Shown: positions 32,549-41,583, counted from the stretch's first letter. The stretch is DNA of 49,911 nucleotides from Haloferax elongans ATCC BAA-1513 (GCF_000336755.1 NZ_AOLK01000011.1:48531-98441); one strand, 5' to 3'. Notes: a model not told the origin generated them from the sequence alone. Numbers and translations: made by a program.

Positions 32549-33430
32549 ATGGAATGGAAACCGGACTGGGGACTGCGTGGTCGCATGGCGTTCACGATGT
32601 TCCTCCTGTTCGCCCTCTACATCGTCTTCGCGGGGGTGCTGTTCGCCTACTTCCAGAACCTCGCTATCATGGTCGGGTTCATGGGCATCTTCCTCTTCGC
32701 CCAATTCTTCTTCAGCGACAAGCTCGCGCTCTACAGCATGGGTGCGACTGTCGTCGACGAGGACGACGGCCCGCAGGCGAAGAAACTCCACGCGATGGTC
32801 GGTCGCCTCTCCCAGCAGGCCGACCTCCCGAAGCCGAAGGTCGCCATCGCGGACACGTCTGTCCCGAACGCCTTCGCGACGGGTCGCTCCCAGAAGAACG
32901 CGGCCGTCTGCGTCACGACGGGGCTGATGCGCACCCTCGACGACGACGAGTTAGAAGGCGTCATCGCCCACGAACTCGCGCACGTGAAGAACCGCGACGT
33001 GATGGTCATGACCATCGCGTCGTTCCTCTCCAGCATCGCCTTCCTCATCGTCCGCTGGGGTTGGTTCTTCGGCGGCGACCGCGACCGACAGAACATGCCG
33101 GTCATCGTGGCTATCCTCGCCTCGCTCGTCGTCTGGATTATCTCGTATCTGCTCATCCGGGCGCTGTCGCGCTACCGCGAGTACGCTGCGGACCGCGGTG
33201 CAGCGGTCATCACCGGCCGCCCGTCTGCGCTCGCCTCCGCGCTGCTCAAGATTTCGGGTCGGATGGAGAACGTCCCGAAGCGCGACATGCGCGAGACTTC
33301 GGAGATGAACGCGTTCTTCATCATCCCCATCAAGTCGGACTTCATCGGCCGGCTGTTCAGCACTCACCCCTCGACCGAAAACCGCGTCGAGCGCCTCCGC
33401 GACATGGAGCGCGAGATGGAGACGTTCTGA
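32549..33430 (+). CDS. htpX: HtpX-type zinc metalloprotease (M48)
   Basis: A 293-residue membrane protease. Two N-terminal helices (about 13-55), then the M48 motif HELAHVKN with H141, E142 and H145, followed by two more helices and the downstream YREYAADRGAAVITG, which supplies the third zinc ligand. HtpX degrades misfolded membrane proteins. The next gene (PspAB) is 80 bases away on the same strand; such neighbours occur together in haloarchaea and suggest an envelope-stress unit. A TTTATTA box (32520-32526) precedes it. Confidence 0.92.
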   Translation: MEWKPDWGLRGRMAFTMFLLFALYIVFAGVLFAYFQNLAIMVGFMGIFLFAQFFFSDKLALYSMGATVVDEDDGPQAKKLHAMVGRLSQQADLPKPKVAIADTSVPNAFATGRSQKNAAVCVTTGLMRTLDDDELEGVIAHELAHVKNRDVMVMTIASFLSSIAFLIVRWGWFFGGDRDRQNMPVIVAILASLVVWIISYLLIRALSRYREYAADRGAAVITGRPSALASALLKISGRMENVPKRDMRETSEMNAFFIIPIKSDFIGRLFSTHPSTENRVERLRDMEREMETF

Positions 33431-33510
33431 GGCGCGCGCTCGCTCGCCCACCCTGACGACCCTCGTTTTCGCCCCACGACGCTAAGTTGTAGCCACTCAT
33501 AGCGGTGCCC

Positions 33511-34116
33511 ATGGGACTGTTCGATTCGCTTCGCTCCGCCCTCGGCATCAGCGCCGAGTCGGATGCGACCAGCAAGGCCGACCCCGACGACCTCTTCGGA
33601 ATGAGCACCGCCTACCTGACGATGGAGGCGGACCTCGGATTCGACTCGTCCGACGAGGCGGCCCTCTGTTTCTCCTCTGTCGATAGCACCGATTTCGCGG
33701 ACACGGTCGACGCTGTCGAGTCTATCCTCTCCGCCGGAAGCGAAGAGACGGGCACGGAATTCCGCCGCCACACCGACGACCACGGCTACAACTGGGTCGT
33801 TCTCGTCGACGACGACCCAGAGGACCTCGTGACGAGCGTCCACTTCGCGGCCGACGAGTTCATCGAACGCGGCTACGGGTCGCGCCTCCTCGCCGCCCTC
33901 TTCGGCTTCCGAAAGGACGGCGACCGAGCCTACTGGGTGTACTCGTTCCGCCGCGGCGCGTACTACCCGTTTTCGCCACAGGGAACGTCGAAGCGGAACC
34001 AACAACTGGAGTTCAAACTCGAATCCGTCCTCGACGGTGAGTTGGAAATCGAAGACGACGAGAGCTACTGGTACCCACTGTGGCCGTCGACGCCGAACGG
34101 CCACCCGTGGGAGTGA
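33511..34116 (+). CDS. pspAB: PspA-associated protein PspAB
   Basis: A 201-residue soluble protein beginning MGLFDSLRSALGIS, the PspAB signature of haloarchaea. It contains ALCFSSVDSTDFADTVDAVE, a Tyr-rich NWVVLVDDDPEDLVTS, and ends in SYWYPLWPSTPNGHPWE. PspAB occurs beside HtpX and near PspA-like genes. I put the start at the ATG 33511; a GTG at 33505 in frame is an alternative. Likely partner of HtpX in membrane stress defence; no catalytic motif. Confidence 0.85.
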   Translation: MGLFDSLRSALGISAESDATSKADPDDLFGMSTAYLTMEADLGFDSSDEAALCFSSVDSTDFADTVDAVESILSAGSEETGTEFRRHTDDHGYNWVVLVDDDPEDLVTSVHFAADEFIERGYGSRLLAALFGFRKDGDRAYWVYSFRRGAYYPFSPQGTSKRNQQLEFKLESVLDGELEIEDDESYWYPLWPSTPNGHPWE

Positions 34117-34247
34117 CTGTCCGGACGAGTCGGACTGACTAACTTTCCTCGCCGAAATCCGCGCGTTCTCACTTGAACCTCCGTCAGACGCTCGTCACCG
34201 GGTCGCCGCTGTCTCCCGATTTCACTTTCACCTTGCTGTTAACGAGG

Positions 34248-34254
34248 GTTTATG
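34248..34254 (+). promoter_or_regulatory. Box A for radA
   Basis: GTTTATG ends 24 bases before the radA ATG at 34279. The in-frame upstream ATG at 34252 falls inside this box and is unlikely to be the start. Confidence 0.6.
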
Positions 34255-34278
34255 TGGGTATGGGCGGAACGAGTTGGT

Positions 34279-35310
34279 ATGGCAGAAGACGACCTCGAAA
34301 GTCTCCCCGGCGTCGGCCCGGCCACAGCCGACAAACTCGTCGAGAGCGGTTACGACAGCTATCAGTCTATCGCAGTCGCCAGCCCCGGCGAACTGTCCAA
34401 CAAGGCCGACATTGGCTCCAGCACGGCCTCGGACATCATCAACGCCGCCCGCGACGCCGCCGACGTCGGTGGCTTCGAGACCGGTTCGATGGTGCTCGAA
34501 CGACGCCAGCAAATCGGCAAGCTGAGCTGGCAAATCGACGAAGTGGACGAACTCCTCGGTGGCGGTCTCGAAACCCAGTCCATCACCGAAGTGTACGGTG
34601 AGTTCGGTGCCGGTAAGTCCCAGATTACGCACCAACTGGCCGTCAACGTCCAGCTTCCGCCCGAACAGGGCGGTCTCGGCGGCGGCTGTATCTTCATCGA
34701 CTCCGAAGACACGTTCCGCCCGGAGCGTATCGACGACATGGTCCGTGGCCTCGAAGACGACGTCCTCGAAGCGACGCTCGCCGACCGCGGCATCGAAGGC
34801 TCCGTCGACGACGAAGAGACGATGCAGGAACTCGTCGACGATGTCCTCGACAAGATTCACGTCGCCAAGGCGTTCAACTCCAATCACCAGATTCTCCTCG
34901 CCGAGAAGGCCAAGGAACTCGCTGGTGAGCACGAGGACACCGACTGGCCGGTTCGCCTCCTCTGTGTCGACTCGCTTACCGCTCACTTCCGCGCCGAGTA
35001 CGTCGGCCGCGGTGAACTCGCCGAGCGCCAGCAGAAGCTCAACAAGCACCTTCACGACCTGATGCGCATTGGCGACCTGTTCAACACGGGTATCCTCGTG
35101 ACGAACCAGGTTGCGTCGAACCCCGACTCCTACTTCGGCGACCCGACCCAGCCCATCGGTGGCAACATCCTGGGCCACACCTCGACGTTCCGTATCTACC
35201 TCCGCAAGTCCAAGGGTGACAAGCGTATCGTCCGCCTCGTGGACGCGCCGAACCTCGCCGACGGCGAGGCAGTCATGCGCGTGCAGGACGGCGGCCTGAA
35301 GCCGGAATAA
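34279..35310 (+). CDS. radA: DNA repair and recombination protein RadA
   Basis: A 343-residue archaeal RecA/Rad51-family recombinase that forms filaments on single-stranded DNA and drives strand exchange. The N-terminal helix-hairpin-helix [12 protein letters not shown] (about 9-20), the Walker A GEFGAGKS (107-114), Walker B LLCVDSLT and the L2-region [10 protein letters not shown] are canonical. Length 343 matches Haloferax RadA. The start at 34279 fits box A (34248-34254). No inteins. It is alone on its strand. Confidence 0.96.
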   Translation: MAEDDLESLPGVGPATADKLVESGYDSYQSIAVASPGELSNKADIGSSTASDIINAARDAADVGGFETGSMVLERRQQIGKLSWQIDEVDELLGGGLETQSITEVYGEFGAGKSQITHQLAVNVQLPPEQGGLGGGCIFIDSEDTFRPERIDDMVRGLEDDVLEATLADRGIEGSVDDEETMQELVDDVLDKIHVAKAFNSNHQILLAEKAKELAGEHEDTDWPVRLLCVDSLTAHFRAEYVGRGELAERQQKLNKHLHDLMRIGDLFNTGILVTNQVASNPDSYFGDPTQPIGGNILGHTSTFRIYLRKSKGDKRIVRLVDAPNLADGEAVMRVQDGGLKPE

Positions 35311-35406
35311 CGCGTTTCGGCTGCGTCACGTCACTTACACACTTCTACACACATTCCCCCACACGCGTTCCCCCAACGCGTTTTCTCCCCGCTCCCCAAC
35401 GCGTTT
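35309..35406. repeat. Cluster of ACGCGTT motifs in the radA-sufU intergenic region
   Basis: ACGCGTT occurs four times: 35310-35316, 35363-35369, 35376-35382 and 35399-35405; three of the copies extend to the 8-base palindrome AACGCGTT. The surrounding plus strand is C/T-rich. The gap (35311-35539) between the two stop codons holds no ORF I can support. It may be a terminator region or protein-binding cluster. Confidence 0.5.
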
Positions 35407-35539
35407 CCTTCCCACATTCCTTCCGCACACAACTGCACCCAGAGAGAGCGGCGGCTCAGTCGCTTCGGCGACAGCTCTGCTCCTGACTTCGGAAACAACT
35501 CTGCTTCCGACTCGACGGCCGACGAAAAACAGGTCCGAA

Positions 35540-35965
35540 CTAGTCGTCGTCTTCGGTCTTCGTCTTCTCGATTTCTATCTCGCCGTCGTGAATCTTCGCG
35601 CCGTCCTGTGCGACCTGTCGCGCGAGGACGGCACACTTGATGCGCATCGGCGAGATATCGACGCCGAGCATCTCGGTGATGTCGTCGGTGTCCATCTCCT
35701 CCAGTTCCGAGAGCGTCGTCCCCGGCAGTCGCTGGGTGAGCATGCTCGCCGAGGCCTGACTGATGGCACACCCGTCGCCGGAGAACGCGACGCGCTCTAT
35801 CGTCTCGCCGTCGTCGGCGAGTTGCACGTCCATCGTAATCGTGTCGCCGCAGGAGGGGTTCTCCCCCGTGTGGCTGAACGTCGGCTCGTCGAGCCGACCG
35901 TGGTTACGGGGGTTCTTGTAGTGGTCCAAAATCTGCTGACGATACATGTCTGAGCCAATGCCCAT
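35540..35965 (-). CDS. sufU: SufU/IscU-type iron-sulfur scaffold
   Basis: A 141-residue protein with the SufU/IscU core and the three conserved cysteines C39 (NPSCGD), C66 (GDGCAISQAS) and C111 (RIKCAVLA), plus the neighbouring D41. It accepts sulfur from a SufS-type desulfurase; SufU types also bind zinc. A TMDVQLADDGETIE strand pair fits the fold. The C-terminus is acidic. sufS is 0.7 kb upstream on the same strand, separated by the channel gene. Confidence 0.9.
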   Translation of the reverse strand: MGIGSDMYRQQILDHYKNPRNHGRLDEPTFSHTGENPSCGDTITMDVQLADDGETIERVAFSGDGCAISQASASMLTQRLPGTTLSELEEMDTDDITEMLGVDISPMRIKCAVLARQVAQDGAKIHDGEIEIEKTKTEDDD

Positions 35966-36038
35966 TGGTATTCGTCGGGGCTACGCCCGAGCGCCGTAAA
36001 AGGATTCCGGGGAGCCGAAAATCGGCCGATTTCACGGC

Positions 36039-36614
36039 TTACGTCGCGTCTGCTGTAGTCGTCGGCTCGTCGTATTTCGTCCACTTCTTTTCGACGTCGC
36101 GGTTCGCCACCACGACCGTGTCGCCCTCGTCGCTCTCGAAGCGCGTCTTGCGGAGTTCGATGGCGGTGACCGTCCCCGTGACAGGATCGGCCTTCACGCG
36201 GTCGCCGGGATTGAAATCAGGGTCACGAAGCAGGTAGACGCCCGCAACTGTGTCGGCTATCATGTTCGACAGCGCGTAGGAGACGCCGAGCGCGATGAAC
36301 CCGGTCGCCGTCCCGAGACTCGCCGCAATCTCCTCCATCCCGACGATGTTCAACAGCGCGAGCGCCGCGCCGAACCACAGAAACACGCCCGCGACGGCGA
36401 CCCCGAGGTCGACGACGAGGTCCTGTTCTTCGGGGTAGATACCGTCGAGGACGCCGCGGACGACGAACAGTATCGCTCTGATGCCGACGTAAGCGAGCGC
36501 GAGGAAGACGACCGCAGTGAGCACCTTCGGTGCGGCATCCTGCACCGCGGTCCCGAACTCCGCGGCGGTCTGCCGGAGCGTCTCGACGAGGAAGTCGGTC
36601 ACCGATTGAAGCAT
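36039..36614 (-). CDS. Small mechanosensitive ion channel (MscS family)
   Basis: A 191-residue protein with three to four helices and the MscS TM3-like GVSYALSNMIADTVAGVYLL, followed by a short beta domain beginning DPDFNPGDRVKAD. Most of the cytoplasmic vestibule of the bacterial protein is missing, so it is a minimal type. It opens under hypo-osmotic stress in family members. It sits between sufU (73 bases) and sufS (75 bases) on the same strand, an odd but possibly fixed arrangement. Confidence 0.82.
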   Translation of the reverse strand: MLQSVTDFLVETLRQTAAEFGTAVQDAAPKVLTAVVFLALAYVGIRAILFVVRGVLDGIYPEEQDLVVDLGVAVAGVFLWFGAALALLNIVGMEEIAASLGTATGFIALGVSYALSNMIADTVAGVYLLRDPDFNPGDRVKADPVTGTVTAIELRKTRFESDEGDTVVVANRDVEKKWTKYDEPTTTADAT

Positions 36615-36689
36615 ACGCTCCGACGACGTGTCAGCAGAACAAATGCATTGGGGCGAGCAAGAGCCGAGACGCGGGAACGCGGGCCGTAT

Positions 36690-37970
36690 TCAGGCGAACA
36701 GGTCGCGTGCGACTTCGAGGCCGTCGACCAGTTTGTCGACTTCCTCTTTCGTGTTGTAGATGTAGAAGGACGCTCGGGTCGACGCCGCGGCACCCAGTTT
36801 ATCGTGGAGCGGTTGCGTACAGTGGTCACCGGCGCGGATGGCGACGCCCTGTTCGTTGAGGATGCTCGAGAGGTCGTGCGCGTGGACGCCGTCGAGGTTG
36901 AACGAGACGAGACCACCGCGGTCGTCGCCCGGCGGGCCGTAGATTTCGATGTCGTCGAACTCGTTCAGGCGGTCGTAGGCGTACTCTGCGAGGAGTTCCT
37001 CGTGGGCCTGGACGTTCTCCATGCCGATGTCGTCGAGGTACTCGATGGCGGCGGCGAGGCCGATGCCCTGCGCGATAGGCGGCGTCCCGGCTTCGAACTT
37101 CCACGGGAGGTCTTCCCAGGTGGCGTCGTCGAAGGTGACGCGGCGAATCATCGACCCGCCGTAGTGGTACGGTTGCATCTCGTCGAGGAGGTCGCGTTTC
37201 CCGTAGAGCGCCCCGATACCGGTCGGGCCGCACATCTTGTGGCCTGAGAAGGCGTAGAAGTCGGCGTCGATGGCTTCCACGTCGACCGGGCGGGTCGGCA
37301 CCGACTGCGCGCCGTCGACGAAGATGTACGCACCCACGTCGTGGGCCATGTCGGCGAGGTCGGAGACGGGGTTGACGGTCCCGAGCGTGTTGGAGATGTG
37401 GACGACCGAGACCATCTTCGTCGAGTCGTCGATGAGTTCTTTTGCGTGTTCCATGTCGAGGCGGCCGTCCTCGTCGATGCGGATGTAGCGCGCCTCGGCA
37501 CCGGTTCGCTTGGCAATCTGCTGCCATGTGACCAGCGAGGCGTGGTGTTCCATCTCGGTGAGGACGACGGAGTCGCCTGGACCCAGTTCGTTGAGCCCCC
37601 ACGCGTAGGCGACTGTGTTCATCGCTTCAGTCGTGTTCTTGGTGAACGCGACTTCTTCGCGACCGCCGGAGGCACCGATGAACTCGGCGACCCGGTCGTG
37701 AGCCTCTTCGTACGCGACGGAGGCCTCCTGACTCAGGTGGTGGATACCGCGGTGGACGTTCGAGTTGTACTCACGGTAGTAGTCGGCGATGGCGTCGACG
37801 ACTTGGTCCGGGGTGTGGCTGGTCGCAGCGTTGTCGAGATAGACGAGGGGGACGGTGTCGTCGTCATCCTCGCCCGGCGTCGAGATGTCGCCGCCGACCT
37901 TCCGCTGGAGAATCGGGAAGTCCGCACGGAGTGAGTCGACGTCGACTGGGTACGATTCCTGCACTTCCAT
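36690..37970 (-). CDS. sufS: Cysteine desulfurase, SufS type
   Basis: A 426-residue PLP enzyme that takes sulfur from cysteine for Fe-S clusters. The Schiff-base lysine is K245 in SGHKMCGP, the reactive cysteine C384 in AGDHCTQ, and the N-terminal VYLDNAATSHTP and HHLSQEA are characteristic. An acidic insertion at about 28-41 (TPGEDDDDTV) is not found in the bacterial form. The start at 37970 (ATG) is chosen because the longer frame to 38273 overlaps the histidine-kinase gene. Downstream co-directional genes: the channel and sufU. Confidence 0.94.
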   Translation of the reverse strand: MEVQESYPVDVDSLRADFPILQRKVGGDISTPGEDDDDTVPLVYLDNAATSHTPDQVVDAIADYYREYNSNVHRGIHHLSQEASVAYEEAHDRVAEFIGASGGREEVAFTKNTTEAMNTVAYAWGLNELGPGDSVVLTEMEHHASLVTWQQIAKRTGAEARYIRIDEDGRLDMEHAKELIDDSTKMVSVVHISNTLGTVNPVSDLADMAHDVGAYIFVDGAQSVPTRPVDVEAIDADFYAFSGHKMCGPTGIGALYGKRDLLDEMQPYHYGGSMIRRVTFDDATWEDLPWKFEAGTPPIAQGIGLAAAIEYLDDIGMENVQAHEELLAEYAYDRLNEFDDIEIYGPPGDDRGGLVSFNLDGVHAHDLSSILNEQGVAIRAGDHCTQPLHDKLGAAASTRASFYIYNTKEEVDKLVDGLEVARDLFA

Positions 37971-38154
37971 TATGCGAGGGTTACGGCCGTAGGCACAACA
38001 CGTCTTCGGTCCAGCCATGGCGACGAAACCAATTCCAGTTTCGAACACCAGCCAATGATGCCGGAATCTATCACGTTTGGTGTCGCATCGGTCGAGATAC
38101 CCTCCTCTCGGATGGCTCGTACTACTTCTTGAACTGTCAGGACAGGCGAAACGT

Positions 38155-38164
38155 GAAGTACTTC
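38155..38164. promoter_or_regulatory. Perfect palindrome at the histidine-kinase promoter
   Basis: GAAGTACTTC is centred 22 bases before the ATG at 38182, overlapping the expected box A and transcription start. It could be an operator. No known archaeal regulator can be named. Confidence 0.45.
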
Positions 38165-38181
38165 TCGACACAAGGTATGCT

Positions 38182-39237
38182 ATGGCTTTCCCATCCACGC
38201 TCCCGGCTTCGAGTCTGGATGCTCTCCCGACACAACTGGCGATTTTGGACATAGATGGGACGATTCTGTACACGAACGAGGCGTGGAAGCGCTTCGGAAC
38301 TGAGAACGACTACGCTGGTGACGCGAGCTCTATCGGAATGAACTATTTGGGTGTCTGTGACGTCGACCCCGACCAGTCCGCGACGGCAGCGGGCGGCGGA
38401 ATTCGCTCGGTCATCGACGGTACCGACGACGAGTTCTCGTACGAATACCCCTGCCACAGCGACAACGAGCGACGCTGGTTCACGATGCGCGTGACCCGGT
38501 TCGAGCACGAAGATGAGACGTACGTACAGGTCGTCCATCTCGATATCACCGACCGCAAACTCGCCGAACTGGAGGTCGACGAGAAGGCGAACCGACTCCA
38601 GAACGTCGCAGGTATTCTCTCGCACGACCTCCGGAACCCGCTTTCAGTCGCGCTCGGATACGCCAAGGCAGTCCTCGACGAGGGAATCGCGACAGAGCGC
38701 ATCGAGCGCATCGTCAGCTCCCTCGAACGAATGGACGACATCATCTCCGACGCGCTGGTGTTAGCCCGCCACGACACCGTCGAAACGACGAGCACGGTCG
38801 ACCTCCAGACGAAAGCTGAGACGGCATGGAGTCACGTCGAGACTGGTGACGTGGAATTGGCCGTCGCTGACACGATGCTGTTCGAGGCGGACGACAGCCT
38901 CCTCTCGCACGTCTTCGAGAACCTGTTTCGGAACGCTATCGAACACGCCCGTCCAGAGGAGTCGGATACCAACCTAACGGTGACAGTCGGTCCGCTCTTG
39001 GAGGATCCCGATGGCCCCGGTTTCTACGTCGAAGACGACGGTGTTGGAATTCCCGAACGTGACAGCGATGAGGTATTCGACGCCGGATACTCGGTCGACA
39101 GTGAGGGCACGGGTCTGGGACTGTCTATCGTCTCGCAGGTCGCCGGTGCCCACGGGTGGTGTCTCGAACTCACTGAGTCGGTGTCTGGCGGTGCCCGGTT
39201 CGAAATTACTGGCGTCGACCGCCGCGCCGCTGAGTAA
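38182..39237 (+). CDS. PAS-domain sensor histidine kinase
   Basis: A 351-residue soluble kinase. N-terminal PAS-like domain (about 10-125, LAILDIDGTILYTNEAWKRF), HisKA with H148 in ILSHDLRNPLS, N-box NLFRNAIEHA, G1 DDGVGIPE and G2 GTGLGLSIV. There is no transmembrane segment, so the signal is likely cytosolic. No response regulator is adjacent. The longer frame to 38077 has a basic unsupported head; a palindrome (38155-38164) precedes the chosen start. It is divergent from sufS with 211 bases between starts. Confidence 0.9.
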   Translation: MAFPSTLPASSLDALPTQLAILDIDGTILYTNEAWKRFGTENDYAGDASSIGMNYLGVCDVDPDQSATAAGGGIRSVIDGTDDEFSYEYPCHSDNERRWFTMRVTRFEHEDETYVQVVHLDITDRKLAELEVDEKANRLQNVAGILSHDLRNPLSVALGYAKAVLDEGIATERIERIVSSLERMDDIISDALVLARHDTVETTSTVDLQTKAETAWSHVETGDVELAVADTMLFEADDSLLSHVFENLFRNAIEHARPEESDTNLTVTVGPLLEDPDGPGFYVEDDGVGIPERDSDEVFDAGYSVDSEGTGLGLSIVSQVAGAHGWCLELTESVSGGARFEITGVDRRAAE

Positions 39238-39246
39238 ACAGTCCCG

Positions 39247-39549
39247 TTAACGGAGCCAGAGCAGTTGCGCGTGGAGCGTGCCGTCTACTTCGAGGACCGT
39301 CTCTTCGTCGACGAGACCCGCGTCGATGGCGACGCCGACGGCTCTTTCCCCGACGATGTTGGCGACGGTTGCGCGAGTGAGACTGTCGACGACGGTCTCG
39401 CTGTCGGCCGGTTCGGCTTCGTCGCCGCCGTAGAAATCCTCGGTCACGTCGAGTGAGACATCGCCTTCGCTGTAGGTCTCACCGATGCAATCGGGGTCAC
39501 AGACCGACACGAGCAGTCCTTCCGGCGTCTCTCGTTCGCGGAGTAACAT
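39247..39549 (-). CDS. DUF424 domain protein
   Basis: A 100-residue protein of the archaeal DUF424 family with CDPDCIGETYSEGDVSLDV near the start and the conserved TRATVANIVGERAVGVAID. The two cysteines might bind a metal. It follows the TPR gene with an overlap of one base (TGATG), so translation is coupled. The function is not known; the family is sometimes next to translation genes. Confidence 0.85.
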   Translation of the reverse strand: MLLRERETPEGLLVSVCDPDCIGETYSEGDVSLDVTEDFYGGDEAEPADSETVVDSLTRATVANIVGERAVGVAIDAGLVDEETVLEVDGTLHAQLLWLR

Positions 39550-40289
39550 CAGTAGTCCTCGACGAGGTTCTCTTCGGCCCGGTCGCGGATTTCGTCAGCC
39601 TGCTGTTGGACTTGCTGTGCTTCGTCTTCGCGGCCGAGTTCTTCGAGCGCTCGCGCCTTCTCTTCGAGGACGGTCGCGTTCCGCATGCCGAGGCGAATCG
39701 CGTTGTCGAAGGCGTTGACGGCGTCTTCGTTCAGGCCGCGCTCGTGGAGGAAGAACCCTCGGTTGTACCACGCTTGCGGGAAGCGCGGGTCGAGTTCGAC
39801 GGCGCGCTCGGCGTGGTGGAGCGCGTCAGAGGTCCGGCCGGACTCCCAGAGCGCGTACGCGAGGTTGGTGTGTGCAGTTGCGCCGTGTTCGGTCTCCTCG
39901 TCGATGGAGAGTGCTTCCTGATACGACCCGATTGCCTCGTCCCACTCTTCGAGTTGCGCGTGGGCCGCACCCTTGTTCACCCACGCTTCCTGTTCGAGAA
40001 GCGAGTCGTCTTCGGCGAAGCGGGCGGTGCGTTCGAGGGCCTCGGTAGCCTCCTCGAAGCGGTTGATTTGCATGTACGAGAGGCCGACGTCGAGGAGTTT
40101 CTCCACGTCGACGTCTTCTGGGTCGATGTTCCGTTGGTCGAGGAGGTCCGTGAGGACGCGGGAGTCGACCGGGTCGACCTTCGTCGGGTCCACTTCCAGT
40201 TCGGGCGGGTCGAGCGAGAAAGCCGAATAGTCCTCGTCGAACCCCTGTCCCTCAGAGAAGCGGTGGGGTCGATTGCCGTCGTCGGTCAT
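39549..40289 (-). CDS. TPR-repeat protein
   Basis: A 246-residue soluble protein. A Pro/Asp-rich head (1-45) is followed by about four to five tetratricopeptide repeats, for instance ALERTARFAEDDSLLEQEAW, AIGSYQEALSIDEETE, ALHHAERAVELDPRF and AVNAFDNAIRLGMRN. TPR proteins are scaffolds for multiprotein complexes. The gene is coupled to DUF424 downstream, which may be its partner. Its start ATG at 40289 lies 91 bases from the divergent histidine phosphatase start. Confidence 0.88.
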   Translation of the reverse strand: MTDDGNRPHRFSEGQGFDEDYSAFSLDPPELEVDPTKVDPVDSRVLTDLLDQRNIDPEDVDVEKLLDVGLSYMQINRFEEATEALERTARFAEDDSLLEQEAWVNKGAAHAQLEEWDEAIGSYQEALSIDEETEHGATAHTNLAYALWESGRTSDALHHAERAVELDPRFPQAWYNRGFFLHERGLNEDAVNAFDNAIRLGMRNATVLEEKARALEELGREDEAQQVQQQADEIRDRAEENLVEDY

Positions 40290-40380
40290 ATAGCCGGGCT
40301 TGGGCGTCGTCGCGGTTAAGCGCTACGTCAGAGCGGCGACATCGACTGTTTTTTAGGCTTCGGTCGGGTGCGCTCTACGA

Positions 40381-40980
40381 ATGACTGCCCCCGAGACGAC
40401 TGTGCTGTCTTTCGTCCGGCACGCTCACTCTCCGTACGTCCCCAACGCAGAGCGCACGCGCGGTCTCTCGCGTCGCGGCCGACGCGACGCTGCACGGGTG
40501 ACAGCCCACCTCGCTGACGTTGCCGATGTCGTTGTGACCAGCCCCTACGAACGCGCTCGCGCCACTGTCGAGGGGGTTGCTGACGCTGCCGACGTCCCGC
40601 TCGTCGTCGATGAGGACCTCCGCGAGCGCGAACTTACGGACGACCACGTAGAGGACTTCGACAGCGCCGTCGAACACCTCTGGGCGAATCCGACGGCCTC
40701 CCACCCCGGCGGGGAGTCGCACGCTGAGGCGCAATCCCGCGGGGTCGCTGCCATTGAACGACTCGTCGAAGCCTACCCGAACCGCCACGTCGTTGTCGGG
40801 ACGCACGGCACGCTCATGGCGCTCGTGTTGAATGCCTACGACTCGCGATACGGCTACGAGTTCTGGACCGGGTTGACGATGCCGGACGTGTACGAAGCGA
40901 CGTTCGTGAACGGCGAGTTCGCCGGTGTCGCTCGGACGTGGGTCCCGGCCGACGACGAACAGCCCGCGGCCGACGACTGA
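40381..40980 (+). CDS. Histidine phosphatase family protein
   Basis: A 199-residue member of the phosphoglycerate-mutase/SixA superfamily. The catalytic histidine is in SFVRHAHSPY (RHA type); the second histidine is in VVGTHGTLMALVLN and the acidic residue in ERELTDD. Substrates of these small enzymes vary (phosphosugars, phosphohistidine, phosphoserine). A strong TTTTTTAGG box (40349-40357) ends 23 bases before the ATG. The 2',3'-cyclic phosphodiesterase gene follows 48 bases downstream on the same strand. Confidence 0.85.
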   Translation: MTAPETTVLSFVRHAHSPYVPNAERTRGLSRRGRRDAARVTAHLADVADVVVTSPYERARATVEGVADAADVPLVVDEDLRERELTDDHVEDFDSAVEHLWANPTASHPGGESHAEAQSRGVAAIERLVEAYPNRHVVVGTHGTLMALVLNAYDSRYGYEFWTGLTMPDVYEATFVNGEFAGVARTWVPADDEQPAADD

Positions 40981-41028
40981 GTGCTCTCGGGCGGAATCTA
41001 TACGTCGCTTTTCGGTCGATATACTGTC

Positions 41029-41583
41029 ATGAGACTCTTCCTCGCAATCGACCTCCCGGAATCGGTCGCCGAGTCCGTCGCGTCGGTGCAGGAACTGCTC
41101 GGCGACGCCGGTAGCCTTCGGTTTACAGACCCCGAGCAGGCGCACGTCACGCTGAAGTTCCTCGGCGAGACGCCCGCGAACCGGGTTCCCGAAATCGAAG
41201 ATGCGGTCGAAGACGCCATCGACGCCGCCGACGTGGGGCCGTTCGACGCCACTGTCGGTGGATTGGGTGTCTTCCCATCGCTCGACTACATCCGGGTCAT
41301 CTGGACCGGCGTACAGGACGGCGCTGCGGAGATGACGCGACTCCACGAGGCGCTGGAACGTGAGACGACAGCGCTCGGATTCGATGGGGAGTCACACGAA
41401 TTCACGCCGCACGTCACGCTCGCACGGATGGAAGACGCCCGCGGGAAAGACCGGGTTAGGAAAGTTGTCGAAGGCGAAGCCCCGCGAATCGGGATGTTTC
41501 GCGTGCGCGACGTTCAGTTGAAAAAGAGCGAACTCAGGTCGGGCGGTCCCGTCTACGAGACGGTGTCACGGTTTTCGTTGTAG
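41029..41583 (+). CDS. thpR: RNA 2',3'-cyclic phosphodiesterase
   Basis: A 184-residue 2H phosphoesterase with the two HxT motifs HVTLKFLGE (about 41-49) and HVTLARMED (about 124-132). Such enzymes hydrolyse cyclic phosphate ends to 2'-phosphates, as in tRNA splicing or RNA degradation. The N-terminus MRLFLAIDLPES is typical. The start at 41029 is clear; the frame from 40981 is a read-through of the previous gene's end. The downstream EamA gene is convergent. Confidence 0.9.
   Translation: MRLFLAIDLPESVAESVASVQELLGDAGSLRFTDPEQAHVTLKFLGETPANRVPEIEDAVEDAIDAADVGPFDATVGGLGVFPSLDYIRVIWTGVQDGAAEMTRLHEALERETTALGFDGESHEFTPHVTLARMEDARGKDRVRKVVEGEAPRIGMFRVRDVQLKKSELRSGGPVYETVSRFSL

Noticed and set aside
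37970-38173. 67-codon minus frame upstream of sufS
   Set aside because: Contains a plausible-looking helix but overlaps the kinase start and the promoter palindrome, has no family and no ribosome-binding or box evidence.
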